Origin: Gordonibacter sp. 28C
Lineage (GTDB): Bacteria; Actinomycetota; Coriobacteriia; Coriobacteriales; Eggerthellaceae
Assembly: GCF_003339845.1 (NCBI RefSeq)
Contig: NZ_PPTR01000006.1
Span: 157,380 to 221,379 of the forward strand
Direction: 5' to 3'
DNA: 64,000 nucleotides
Below, in pieces: positions 53,575 to 62,326 of this stretch. Position numbers and translations under genes: made by a program. Under the pieces are notes generated by a model that was not told where the DNA came from, did not search any database, and worked only from the letters and a program-made list of their open reading frames with translations. Each line of letters starts with the position of its first letter. Within the stretch, counting starts at the first letter, position 1.

Positions 53575-55038
53575 CTACGCGTTCTTCAGAAACGCCTCGT
53601 AGCCCTTGAAGGCCTCGTAGATGTCGGCTTTGCTCGTGACTTCCCAGGGGGCGTGCATAGACAGCACGGGCACGCCTGAGTCGATGACGTCCATGCCGTA
53701 CTTCGCGGGGATGTAGGCGATGGTACCGCCGCCGCCCACGTCGACCTTGCCCAACTCGGCCGTTTGGAACGACACGTCGGCGTCGTCCATGACGCGGCGG
53801 ATGCGCGCCACGTACTCGGCGCTCGCGTCGTTGGAGCCGCTCTTGCCGCGCGAGCCCGTGTACTTGTTGAACACCAGGCCCCGTCCCAGGTAAGCGGAGT
53901 TTTTCGGCTCGAAGGCGGCCGCGTAGGCGGGGTCGAAACCGGCGGACACGTCGGAGGACAGCATGCTCGACGCCGCCAGCGCGCGGCGCAGCGGCAACGG
54001 GCCGCCCTCGCCGGCCAGCTCCATGATCTCGGCGACGGTATTCTCGAAGAACTGCGAGGCCATGCCCGTGGCTCCCACGCTGCCGATCTCTTCCTTGTCC
54101 ACCAACACGGTGAGCAACGTAGTGGCGGGCACCTCGTCGGCCAGCGCCAGCTGGGCCGCGAGCGACGTGTAGGCGCACACGCGGTCGTCCTGCCCGTAAC
54201 CGATGACCATGCTGCGGTCGAAGCCCAAATCGCGGGCGCGTCCGGCGGGCACGGCCTCGATCTCGGCCGACAGGAAGTCCTCTTCCTCGATGCCGTACTT
54301 GTCGGCCAGCAGCTTGAGGGCGAACGCCTTCACCGGCTCCTTCTCGGCCAGCTTCTCGTAAGCGGGCTTGTCGGCTTCGGCGTCGGCATCCTCCGCCTTC
54401 TCGGTGCCTTCGACCTCGTCCTTGTCGATGATCAGCGGGCGGTTGCCGAACAGGATGTCCAGGTCCTCGCCCTCCACGACCTCGTTGCCCTTCTTCTGCA
54501 TCTGCTTGTTGGCCAGGTGCACCAAGAGATCGGTCACGCAGAACACGGGGTCGCCCGCGTCCTCGCCGATGTTGACCTCCACCACGGTCCCGTCCGTTTT
54601 GGCGATCACGCCGTGCAGCGCCAGCGGCAGCGTGACCCACTGGTAGTTCTTGATGCCGCCGTAATAATGTGTGTCCAGGTGCGCCAAACCGTTGCTCTCC
54701 GAGAACGGGTTCTGCTTGAGATCGAGGCGCGGCGAGTCGATGTGCGCACCCAGGATGTTCATGCCCTCCACAAGCGGAGCCTTGCCCAAGTGCGCCAGGA
54801 TGAGCGCCTTGCCGTGCGCCTGCGCCCACACCTTGTCGCCCGCCTTGAGCACGCGGCCCTCGCGCACCGCTTCGTCGAGCGAGCGGTAGCCGCGCTCCTC
54901 GGCCAGCGCGATGGCCGTCGCGGCGCATTCTCGCTCCGTCTTGTTGTCGGAGATGAAGTCGACGTACTCGGCCGCAAGCTGCTCAAGCGACTCGAGGTCG
55001 GCCTCGTCGTACTTCTTCCATGCGGTTTCGTGTTCCAT
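53575..55038 (-). CDS. M18-family aminopeptidase
   Basis: A 487-residue cytosolic metallopeptidase of the M18 (aspartyl aminopeptidase/aminopeptidase I) family, which removes N-terminal, often acidic, residues. Metal and catalytic marks: GAHIDSPRLDLK (His/Asp near residue 96-98), TVLVDKEEIGSVGATG with adjacent Glu residues, SSDVSAGFDP, and the C-terminal VLSMHAPWEVTSKADIYEAFKGYEAFL. A charged Glu/Asp-rich insert near residues 205-230 is slightly unusual. The ATG at 55038 has GGAAG upstream. Confidence 0.93.
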   Translation of the reverse strand: MEHETAWKKYDEADLESLEQLAAEYVDFISDNKTERECAATAIALAEERGYRSLDEAVREGRVLKAGDKVWAQAHGKALILAHLGKAPLVEGMNILGAHIDSPRLDLKQNPFSESNGLAHLDTHYYGGIKNYQWVTLPLALHGVIAKTDGTVVEVNIGEDAGDPVFCVTDLLVHLANKQMQKKGNEVVEGEDLDILFGNRPLIIDKDEVEGTEKAEDADAEADKPAYEKLAEKEPVKAFALKLLADKYGIEEEDFLSAEIEAVPAGRARDLGFDRSMVIGYGQDDRVCAYTSLAAQLALADEVPATTLLTVLVDKEEIGSVGATGMASQFFENTVAEIMELAGEGGPLPLRRALAASSMLSSDVSAGFDPAYAAAFEPKNSAYLGRGLVFNKYTGSRGKSGSNDASAEYVARIRRVMDDADVSFQTAELGKVDVGGGGTIAYIPAKYGMDVIDSGVPVLSMHAPWEVTSKADIYEAFKGYEAFLKNA

Positions 55039-55569
55039 GCCGCTTCCTTTCGCATCGGGTGTGCAAATTTCTTTGATCGCGCCTATTATCCACCAAATAT
55101 GTCGGCGGCACGGCGTTCGCTATCGTTTCTTTGCAAAGCAGAGCCCCCCGATTTGCCCACTATCCACAAGAATGTTGCAGCCGGGTTAGCACCAGAAAGA
55201 GTCGCTGGATCTCTCGATGCGAAAAACACCAGTTCATAGGCGTGAGAGTTTGCGAAGGGTGGTCAACGCCAGCCCATCCCCCGCGCCGCCGTCGTCGAAC
55301 GGAGTCGGATCTGCAACAATCTGATGAAAAACGTGCTTTTCCCGAGCGCGAGCTTTCTTCGTTCATCGTGTACGATGCGCCTGCAACGGTCTGGATTGCA
55401 GATGAAAGACGGGAAGGCAATGAGCGAATGGCCATCGCAGCTTCAAGTCGTTAAGCCGCAAGACGGCGTTCCCGAACCCCTCCAGGGCCGATCGTCAAGC
55501 CACCGGCCCTAACGTGCGTTAGACTCGCCGTGGTCATGATTCGCATCGGCCCTGTTCATACATGGCGCT
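55039..55569. other. 531-base intergenic region
   Basis: Between the M18 gene start and the end of a decayed surface-protein gene. A small inverted repeat CTAACG-TG-CGTTAG lies at 55509-55522. No credible gene or RNA was found; the M18 promoter is presumably near 55060-55100 where the sequence turns AT-rich. Confidence 0.4.
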
Positions 55570-56951
55570 TCAGCGGCGAACCTTCCTTTTTCTTGCCAAG
55601 GCCCGCATCGCCGCACCGAGCGCAACCGACGATGCGAGCAGCAGGCAGGCCCACGCTGGCGCATTGACGGTATCGCCGGATTTCGGCATCGGGGAAAGGC
55701 CGTTGCCTTGATCGTTGCGGTCCTTGGTGCTCAGGACGTACGTCGAGGCGTGGCGATGGAAAAGGGTACGGTACGGTCGTTGTCGAGAACGGCGTCTTGA
55801 TTGCACGACTCGAGCGCGTCGCTGCTTTCGTCGTAGTGGTACAGGAAGAATTTCTGCCGGGGCGCAAACGAGCCGAATCGTTCCAAGTTCGCGTGCACTT
55901 CGATCATGCCGGGAAGGGGTCCTTCGTGGGAGAACCGCACGCATGCGGCCGAACCGTCGGCGGCAAGATGGGAAACCCCCGCCTCTGTTGGGGTGAGCAG
56001 CGAGAAGCCGAGGCGCACGTCGCGTGTCGTATCGGTTATGTCCGCTCCCTTGAAAATCCACCGGAGCATCGACTGCGAGCCGTTCGCGCGCGCGTCGCCG
56101 TCGTCGAGCTTCATGTTCATGATGATGTTTTTGCCACTTTCCTTCAGATAGGCGAGCACGCTTTTGTCGAGGACGTCGGTCTTCTTGACGTCGAAGCTCA
56201 CGTATTCTTGTTTCGAGCCCGCAAGCAAGTCGATGACCTTTTGCGCGTCCAGGAAGCCGTTTTGGTCGAAGCAGGCTTCGGTCTCCGTGCGAGTGACGTC
56301 GAAGTAGTACGTCTGCTTCTTTTCGAGCATGAACCCGATATCGAAGGTTACCGGCTCGGTGCCGTCGCGTCCATTCGCGTTCGAGACGGTGATGTATTCG
56401 GGGTACCAGTCGTCGCCGTCAAGGTAGACGGTCATCTCGTCGATCTGGCCGACGTTTTTATCGTACGTCATGCGGAAACGGTCGACGACGCCGTTCTCGA
56501 AAGCGGAGCTATCGCCGCCGCGGGCGTAGGACCACACGTTGCCGTCGCCAACGTTCATCGGCGGAACGAATACGGCCTTGTCCCCGCACAGATCAAAGAG
56601 GATGTTGGTATGCTCGGCGTCCCCGTTGTGCTTGTCCGCCGTCTTCACCTCGTGTTCGTAGAGAGGGGGCTCGTCGTCTTTACCGTCTATATAGACGCGG
56701 GCGTAGGCGGCCCCGCTCACCCACGTGCTCACGTTCTTGGCAGAGCCGAAATCCCCGATAATCCCCTCCGACAATCCAGTCTTCGATCCGCCGGATTGCC
56801 AATAGCACGTGAGGCTTCCGAGAAACCAGTTGCAGCTGTGCGAATCGCCGTCGAATTTGAACGAGAGCCACTGCAATTCCGCGGACGACACATCGCCCGG
56901 CAGCACGATTTCGGGAGTCGTGTTTTGCCCGAAATACAGGAAGTCGCTGAT
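55570..56951 (-). pseudogene. Decayed LPxTG-like surface-protein gene (5' truncated, frameshifted)
   Basis: On the minus strand a long frame runs from codon 56951 to a stop at 55731 and reads like the C-terminal half of a surface protein. The last part, with LSPMPKSGDTVN (sortase-like), a transmembrane helix and a basic tail, continues only in another frame, ending at 55570. Joining DRTVPFSIA to HASTYVLSTKD needs one extra base at the run GCC-ACGCC near 55750, so one base seems lost. There is no signal peptide or start: the frame is preceded directly by TAG at 56954-56952 while residues ISDFLYFGQ already look coding. Two separate lesions favour a true pseudogene over a sequencing error. Confidence 0.7.
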
Positions 56952-57000
56952 CTAATATGGCGAACCTCGAACTGGAATAGCGACCGATTCGAGAAAAAAG

Positions 57001-57030
57001 TTGCTGCTTTTAAGCTTTCCTCGCTATACT
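57001..57030 (+). promoter_or_regulatory. Promoter of the HTH protein gene
   Basis: TTGCTG (57001-57006), 18-base spacer, TATACT (57025-57030), about 30 bases ahead of the ATG at 57059, which has GGAGGGA upstream. CGCTATACT also occurs before the efflux gene (5757 region) and porG (37911), so it looks like a housekeeping -10 context. Confidence 0.65.
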
Positions 57031-57058
57031 GGCCTCGCATCGAAACGGAGGGACGACC

Positions 57059-58636
57059 ATGTCTGAGCCGAAGACGAACTTCGCCATGCTGTTGCGCTTG
57101 CTGGGAGCACGCCCGCGCGACGTGTGCGAAGCGGTGGGTGCCGACAAGAGCCTCGTGAGCCGATGGACGAACGGCAAACAGAAGCTGATGCCCGGTCATG
57201 GCTGGGTGGACAAAGTGGCCGACTACCTGCTGATGCTGGACGGGCGGCTGAAGGAGCCGGTGCTCTCCGAGGTGCTGGCGGCCTACTATCCCGAAGACGT
57301 GCTGGACACGCCGACGCTCCGGAAAGAGGCGTTGCTGGGATGGCTAACGACGGTGGGGCACCTTCCCGTCCAGCACCAACCGGGCGAGAACGGGCTTGTC
57401 GGCCTTATGATGGCGAAGGCGGCGCAGTTCGCAGCGTCGAAGGAAAGCCTTGATCCTGCACCGGCGCAAAAGAAACCGAACCAGCCGCTGCCCATGAGAA
57501 ACGCCGTGGTATACGGCAAGGCAGGCGTGCAGGGCAGCGCTCTCCAGTTCATCGATCTGATCATGCAGCAAACCGAACCGCAGGACATCCTGTACGCGTG
57601 CCCCGAGGGGCTCGACATGTACACGCGCGACGAGAAGTTCGGTGCGGTGCTGATGGACCGCATGATGGAGATGTTCGCAGCGGGGCACACCCTTTCGGTC
57701 GTGCTGCGCACCGACTACAAGATGACCGACGTCTCGGCGTTCTCCGGACGGTGGCTCGTGGCCCATCTGCTGGGCTATGTGAAAAGCTACTACTTCGACG
57801 AGTTCCACAAGTCCTACGACGACAAGATGATGGCGGTGGTCGAGGGGCGCATGGCGATGAAGGTGGCGGACAGCAAGCAGGGCGATGACAGCGGAATCTA
57901 CACCGCCATCTATTTCGACGGCCCCACGGTGGCCGAGGTGTGGGGGGAGTGCTCCGACTACCGAAAGCGCTCCAAACAGCGATTCCGCTACCACCTGTTC
58001 GAGCAGCCGGACGGGTATCTGCGCGGCGTCGTGCCGTTGCCCGACCGGGCGCATTACCGGTTCGCCCGGCTGCCCCATTTCGGGCTCGCGGGAATGGATC
58101 GCGCGCAGGAGGACTTCGGCCTGTCCGCAGAGGAGCGCGAACGGTTGCTGGAGGACTTCGGCCCGTTGTTCGTGCCGGTCGCGTTCTTCGAGGCGCAGGC
58201 TCCCGTGCGGCATCTGTATTGCGAAAACGACATCGAAGACGCGCTTTTGAAGAGCCGCCATGTGTGTCCCGAGCTTTCCACCATATGCGGGCGCAGGGTG
58301 ATCATGGCGACCCAGGCGCTCGTGGACCAACTGGTGCTGATGAAAAGGGCGTTGGAGGAGCACAAAAACCTCGAGGTATGCTTCTTGCCCGACAACCAGT
58401 TCAAACGGCTTACCTTGCAGATCGTCTGCTGGGGCGACGTGGTCGCCATCGGCTGGATTGACAGAGGCAAGAGCACCGCCTGCAAGGACTACACGAACAC
58501 CAACGCGCTCACCGGCTTCTGCGAATCTGTCTGGGACAGGATCCCCGGCATGCTGAAAGGCCGTTCCCTAGCGATCCGGAAGATCAACACGTGGCTGAAG
58601 AAAGCCAAGAAGTACGGGTATGCGGTGAACGGCTAA
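57059..58636 (+). CDS. Large HTH (Cro/C1-like) protein of unknown function
   Basis: A 525-residue soluble protein. Residues ~7-45 look like a helix-turn-helix (LLRLLGARPRDVCEAVGADKSLVSRWTNGKQKL). The rest is not recognised: it has segments such as DILYACPEGLDMYTRDEKFGAVLMDRMMEMF and FSGRWLVAHLLGYVKSYYFDEFH suggesting a globular ligand-binding or enzymatic fold, and no membrane helices. It is probably a one-component regulator. It stands alone with its own promoter, next to a decayed surface-protein gene and divergent from it, and may have regulated that gene. No Cys clusters or known catalytic motif. Confidence 0.75.
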   Translation: MSEPKTNFAMLLRLLGARPRDVCEAVGADKSLVSRWTNGKQKLMPGHGWVDKVADYLLMLDGRLKEPVLSEVLAAYYPEDVLDTPTLRKEALLGWLTTVGHLPVQHQPGENGLVGLMMAKAAQFAASKESLDPAPAQKKPNQPLPMRNAVVYGKAGVQGSALQFIDLIMQQTEPQDILYACPEGLDMYTRDEKFGAVLMDRMMEMFAAGHTLSVVLRTDYKMTDVSAFSGRWLVAHLLGYVKSYYFDEFHKSYDDKMMAVVEGRMAMKVADSKQGDDSGIYTAIYFDGPTVAEVWGECSDYRKRSKQRFRYHLFEQPDGYLRGVVPLPDRAHYRFARLPHFGLAGMDRAQEDFGLSAEERERLLEDFGPLFVPVAFFEAQAPVRHLYCENDIEDALLKSRHVCPELSTICGRRVIMATQALVDQLVLMKRALEEHKNLEVCFLPDNQFKRLTLQIVCWGDVVAIGWIDRGKSTACKDYTNTNALTGFCESVWDRIPGMLKGRSLAIRKINTWLKKAKKYGYAVNG

Positions 58637-58722
58637 GGGCGGGCCCGTCGCAGCCCACGCACCCCTTTTCTCCGGCAAACTGTGAATGTTCAAAGGAGGC
58701 GCAAGCTAAATCGATTACCCTC

Positions 58723-58751
58723 TTGCATCAGGTCAGGCAAAGTCGTAAGAT
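58723..58751 (+). promoter_or_regulatory. Promoter of rubrerythrin gene
   Basis: TTGCAT (58723-58728), 17-base spacer, TAAGAT (58746-58751); start of transcription expected near 58758. Confidence 0.7.
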
Positions 58752-58754
58752 GAT

Positions 58755-58779
58755 CTTATTGAGATTTATTCTTAATAAG
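58755..58779. promoter_or_regulatory. Operator candidate at the rubrerythrin transcript start
   Basis: CTTATTGAGA (58755-58764) and TCTTAATAAG (58770-58779) are 9/10 inverted matches with a 5-base spacer TTTAT, directly on the expected transcription start. AT-rich symmetry of this type suits a Fur/PerR-family repressor, in keeping with peroxide control of rubrerythrin. Confidence 0.6.
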
Positions 58780-58816
58780 AAGAGACGAGATCACCAACTA
58801 GAAGGAGACGGCCCAC

Positions 58817-59425
58817 ATGAAAGTGCGCGCGCAAATTCCCACCGCTGAAAACTCCACCAACTTCGATATCGTGTCCGACAGCTCCACCACCGTTGGCACC
58901 ACGCTCGAGAACCTGAAGGCCGCCATCGGTGGCGAGACCGGCGCCTCCGCCAAGTACGCCGCGTTCGCGAAGGCCGCCAAGGAGCAGGGCTACGACCAGA
59001 TCGCCCGCCTGTTCGAGGCCACCTCGGCCGCCGAGCAGATCCACATCGGACTCGAGTACGCCCTGGTCGTCGAGGCGGAGCCCGACTACGAGAAGCCCGC
59101 TGCCCCGGATTGCTCCGGCGAGGCCACAAACCTGAACCTCATCTCCGGCGCCTGCGGCGAGATCTACGAGACGTCCGACATGTACCCCTCCTTCATCAAG
59201 AAGGCCCAGGAAGAGGGCAACACGAAGGCCGTGCAGGTGTTCACCCGCGCGAAGCTGGCCGAGTCCGTGCACGCCGAGCGCTACCTGGCCGCGTACAACG
59301 ACATCGACGCCGCCGACGACGACAAGTTCTACCTGTGCCCCATCTGCGGTTACATCCACAAGGGCGAGGACTTCGAGAAGTGCCCCATCTGCTTCTGCCC
59401 GAAGGCCACGTTCACCGCGTTCTAA
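58817..59425 (+). CDS. rbr: Rubrerythrin
   Basis: A 202-residue protein. The N-terminal four-helix domain carries the di-iron ligands (E-T-G-A-S-A-K-Y near residue 40, A-A-E-Q-I-H near 73, and E-S-V-H-A-E-R near 152). The C-terminal rubredoxin-like knuckles CPICGY and CPICFC (about 173-196) bind one Fe. It reduces hydrogen peroxide in the cytoplasm of anaerobes. Length is normal. GGAG lies 10 bases before the ATG. A good promoter with a palindromic operator precedes it and a strong terminator follows, so it is monocistronic and likely stress controlled. Confidence 0.95.
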   Translation: MKVRAQIPTAENSTNFDIVSDSSTTVGTTLENLKAAIGGETGASAKYAAFAKAAKEQGYDQIARLFEATSAAEQIHIGLEYALVVEAEPDYEKPAAPDCSGEATNLNLISGACGEIYETSDMYPSFIKKAQEEGNTKAVQVFTRAKLAESVHAERYLAAYNDIDAADDDKFYLCPICGYIHKGEDFEKCPICFCPKATFTAF

Positions 59426-59473
59426 GATCTGCCGAACACCCGCGTTCGCTTCCCACCGAACGCGTTTTCCCCG

Positions 59474-59503
59474 AAAGCGACCGCCGACCAGGCGGTCGCT
59501 TTC
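59474..59503 (+). terminator. Terminator of rubrerythrin gene
   Basis: Perfect 12-bp stem AAAGCGACCGCC / GGCGGTCGCTTT with a 5-base loop GACCA? (the five bases between the arms are GACCA), followed by CGCGTTTCG. Confidence 0.75.
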
Positions 59504-59622
59504 GCGTTTCGCGTACCGCCGCACTTACTTGGATGTTTCACGTGAAACATCCGTTCGTCCTTCGAGGGAAGCCGGCTTGCGCTACCATGGAACGAGCGGA
59601 AAACGAGGAAGGCGGCACCACC

Positions 59623-60231
59623 ATGGAAGAGGCAAGCGAGACATCGACGGCAGAAGGCACCGCGCCATCCGGCGCATCCCCCACCATCGACGGCATCTTG
59701 GCGCACAACAGGGCGTTCGTGGAGCGCGGCGAGTACGAACGATACGCGACCGACAAGTACCCCGACAAGAAGCTGGCCGTGGTGTCGTGCATGGACACGC
59801 GGCTCACCGAGCTCCTGGCTGCGGCGCTCGGGCTGAAGAACGGCGATGCGAAGATCATCAAGGTGGCCGGTGCGGAGGTGGCGCATCCCTTCGGCAGCGT
59901 CATGCGTTCGCTGCTCATTGCCGTGTGCGAGCTGGGCGTGGAGGACGTCATGGTCGTGGCGCACACGAACTGCGGCGCGCAGCACATGAGCGGATCGGAC
60001 ATGATCGACAACATGCGGCGCTTGGACGTGTCGGAGGAACGCATCGAGTTCGCACGGCACTGCGGCATCGACTTCGACCGCTGGCTCGCCGGCTTCGGCG
60101 ACACCGAGGAGTCCGTCCGCAAGAGCGTCGACCTGATACGCAACCACCCCGTCATGCCGCCCCACGTGCGCGTGGCCGGTTTCGTTATGGACTCCGTCAC
60201 CGGCGAGCTGAAGCCAGTAGACGCACGGTAG
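59623..60231 (+). CDS. Beta-class carbonic anhydrase
   Basis: A 202-residue cytosolic enzyme interconverting CO2 and bicarbonate. The zinc ligands are Cys56, His114 and Cys117 with the Asp58-Arg60 dyad (CMDTR; HTNCG). Length and the H-x-x-C spacing fit the plant/bacterial beta class. The start chosen is ATG 59623 with GGAAGG upstream; ATG 59587 would add 12 residues and cannot be excluded. It stands alone between the rubrerythrin terminator and a BIME-like repeat. Confidence 0.9.
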   Translation: MEEASETSTAEGTAPSGASPTIDGILAHNRAFVERGEYERYATDKYPDKKLAVVSCMDTRLTELLAAALGLKNGDAKIIKVAGAEVAHPFGSVMRSLLIAVCELGVEDVMVVAHTNCGAQHMSGSDMIDNMRRLDVSEERIEFARHCGIDFDRWLAGFGDTEESVRKSVDLIRNHPVMPPHVRVAGFVMDSVTGELKPVDAR

Positions 60232-60242
60232 CCAAACGCCCT

Positions 60243-60352
60243 CGTAAGGGCGGCCTGCTGGCCGCCCGGCGAGAGCACGATGCGCTCGCCGCACGTCCTG
60301 ATCAAGGTTGCGATAGGCTTGCACCGGGGCGGGCTGCTGCCCGCCCTTACGG
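60243..60352. repeat. BIME-like pair of inverted hairpins
   Basis: Two hairpins with the same loop, GGGCGGCC-TGCT-GGCCGCCC (60248-60267) and GGGCGGGC-TGCT-GCCCGCCC (60327-60346), are arranged head to head so that outer CGTAAGGGCGG and CCGCCCTTACGG also pair. A third small dyad (CGGCGAG / CTCGCCG) lies between. It sits between the convergent carbonic anhydrase and protease genes and may end both transcripts. Confidence 0.65.
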
Positions 60353-60392
60353 TTCTCGGCCGGCGCTGCCGGAACAAACCCGCAGCTCGCCC

Positions 60393-61703
60393 CTACCGCT
60401 CGACCAGGGCGGCTTCCAGCACAAGATCCCGCGTGCATTCTGCCGGGGTGAACGGCACGTGGACGTCCGGAGCGAGGCCTCGGCCGAGCGTGCCGCGACC
60501 TTCGTGGGCAGCCTCCGTCTTGGACATGGGGTACACCAGCGAGAACCGCTCGTCAAGCGCCACGGAAAGCAGGTTCGCGTAATCCAAGCTTCCCCGCGTC
60601 GCGCGACCGACGGTGCGCACCTTGCCGCAGCCCGCAGCCGCAGCCCGCTGCGCGATGGACGCCAAACGCTCGCCGGAACCGCTTGTTCGCACGTCCGTGA
60701 GCAACAGCGTTTTCTGACCCTCGGGTGCCGGAGGGAACAGCATGTCCTCCTCGAACTCCGCCTCCATCACGAACCCTTTGCCCGCGCAGGCGGCCACGTG
60801 CTCGATCTCCGCCTGCACCCAACCCTTGCCCGACGCGTCGCTCATATCCATGAGGTGCGCGAGCTGCATCGCGCGCATCCGGGCGTTGAGCTGGGAGTAA
60901 CGCGCGTACACGATCTCCTGCCCCATGAGGTCCTTCAGGTTGACCTCCCGATCGAAGAACAGCGCCATCAATCCGAACGCGTTGCCGATCATGCCCTCCT
61001 CCACGTCGCGCACGTCGATTATCACGCGGTCGGCCCGCTGGATGTCGTCGAAATGCCGCTGCATCGCCTGAAGCACCGAAGCGTCCGCAAAATGGTGGGC
61101 CGTTATGACCGCCGCGCGCTCGCCGCCGGTCGGACCCGCCCCCTCAAGCACCTCGATCGTCGGAAGTCGCAGGCTTTCGGCAAAACTCGGCATCGGAAAG
61201 CGCCCAACGGGCATGCTCTCCTCGGATCCGTCGGCGCGGCGCACGGCCACGTTCGCGCACGAGGCCAGCACGTCGTCCCATAGCTGGCGTTCGGGATCTT
61301 CCCCGTTGACGGGGTTGTTTATCAGCCGGGCCAAGAATTCGTCGGGCTTGAGCCCGTCGAGCCCGACGATAGCGTCACCCGCCACGAGGCGATCGTCCTC
61401 GCGCACTTCGGTCGCATACAGGTCGTCGCCGTAGCGGCGCACCGAAAAACCGCACGTCGTAGGCCGCGCGTTTGACTTGCTCGAAGCCTCGAATACCAGG
61501 CTCGGATCCAGAAACCCCGCCAGATATTGGTTCACGCTTCTCACGAACGATTCATCGTCGACGCCTCCGGAGGCCTCGGCGGCTGCAATCGCCGCAATCC
61601 ACTGCTGAGCGCTGTTGCGCGGCGCGCATTCGGGCTGACCCGCGTAATCTTCTTCGATGATCTGCGCTACCGTGCGCAAGATCGTCTCGTATTTCCCAGG
61701 CAT
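60393..61703 (-). CDS. S41-family (C-terminal-processing-protease-like) peptidase
   Basis: A 436-residue protein without a clear signal peptide. The C-terminal half follows the tail-specific-protease fold: V-I-I-D-V-R-D-V-E-E-G near residue 235, and KTLLLTDVRTSGSGERLA near 330-345, where the S41 catalytic Ser region (T-x-x-x-S-x-S-x-E) is expected; a Lys further on was not assigned. The N-terminal ~130 residues (PDZ-like V-x-x-G-D-A-I-V-G-L-D-G) fit a substrate-docking part. A cytoplasmic place is unusual for the family. ATG 61703 has AAAGG. Confidence 0.7.
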   Translation of the reverse strand: MPGKYETILRTVAQIIEEDYAGQPECAPRNSAQQWIAAIAAAEASGGVDDESFVRSVNQYLAGFLDPSLVFEASSKSNARPTTCGFSVRRYGDDLYATEVREDDRLVAGDAIVGLDGLKPDEFLARLINNPVNGEDPERQLWDDVLASCANVAVRRADGSEESMPVGRFPMPSFAESLRLPTIEVLEGAGPTGGERAAVITAHHFADASVLQAMQRHFDDIQRADRVIIDVRDVEEGMIGNAFGLMALFFDREVNLKDLMGQEIVYARYSQLNARMRAMQLAHLMDMSDASGKGWVQAEIEHVAACAGKGFVMEAEFEEDMLFPPAPEGQKTLLLTDVRTSGSGERLASIAQRAAAAGCGKVRTVGRATRGSLDYANLLSVALDERFSLVYPMSKTEAAHEGRGTLGRGLAPDVHVPFTPAECTRDLVLEAALVER

Positions 61704-61758
61704 ACTTAACCTTTCATCGAGTTCGCATCGCCCCGCAGGGCCGCACGTCGGCATGCGC

Positions 61759-62289
61759 TCAGCGCGCCTCGCCCGCTTCCATGAGGATTTCGCCCGTGAG
61801 CGCCTCCACGCGCACGCTGTCCACGCGACCGTCGGACACGTCGAGCTTGGCGACGCAGCGCGGGAAACCGCCGCGAGGGCGGAACGCCGCTCCGGGGCAT
61901 ATGACGTACGTGGCGGGCCGGGCTTCGGGGCCGGTGATTATCTCGGGCACATGGGTGTGGCCGTGGACGCACACCTGCGGGATGGGATCGCCCGGCGCGA
62001 GCGCACCCGATCCGGCGAAGCTGATCTTCACGTCGCGCGGGTAATGGGCCACCAGAAAGCGCACGCCGTCGATGACGGGATGGGCGAACCGGCCGACCGC
62101 TTCGCCGTACTCGTCGAAGTCGTTGTTGCCGAGCACCGCCGTGACCGGAGCCAGCGTTTCCAGCTCGCGCAAAATGGCGGGGTTGCCGATGTCGCCCGCA
62201 TGGATGATATGGTCGCTGTCGGCCAACGCCGCGTACGCCGCCTCCGACAGCTGTCCGTGCGTGTCCGAGATGATGCCGATAGTGGTCAT
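61759..62289 (-). CDS. YfcE/MJ0936-like metallophosphoesterase
   Basis: A 176-residue phosphodiesterase of the MPP superfamily: GIISDTHGQL (residues 5-14) supplies the first Asp and His, H-A-G-D-I-G-N and L-G-N-N-D-F-D-E-Y the next ligands, and V-C-V-H-G-H-T-H-V-P the last. The family hydrolyses phosphodiester model substrates and its cell role is unclear. The ATG at 62289 is preferred over a longer frame to 62337 because MTTIGIISDTHG is the usual beginning. It lies 55 bases upstream of the S41 gene on the same strand, possibly one transcript with the LuxR gene before it. Confidence 0.88.
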   Translation of the reverse strand: MTTIGIISDTHGQLSEAAYAALADSDHIIHAGDIGNPAILRELETLAPVTAVLGNNDFDEYGEAVGRFAHPVIDGVRFLVAHYPRDVKISFAGSGALAPGDPIPQVCVHGHTHVPEIITGPEARPATYVICPGAAFRPRGGFPRCVAKLDVSDGRVDSVRVEALTGEILMEAGEAR

Positions 62290-62326
62290 GGCGGGGTGCC
62301 TTTCTCGCTTGAGCGGCGCATCTCCG

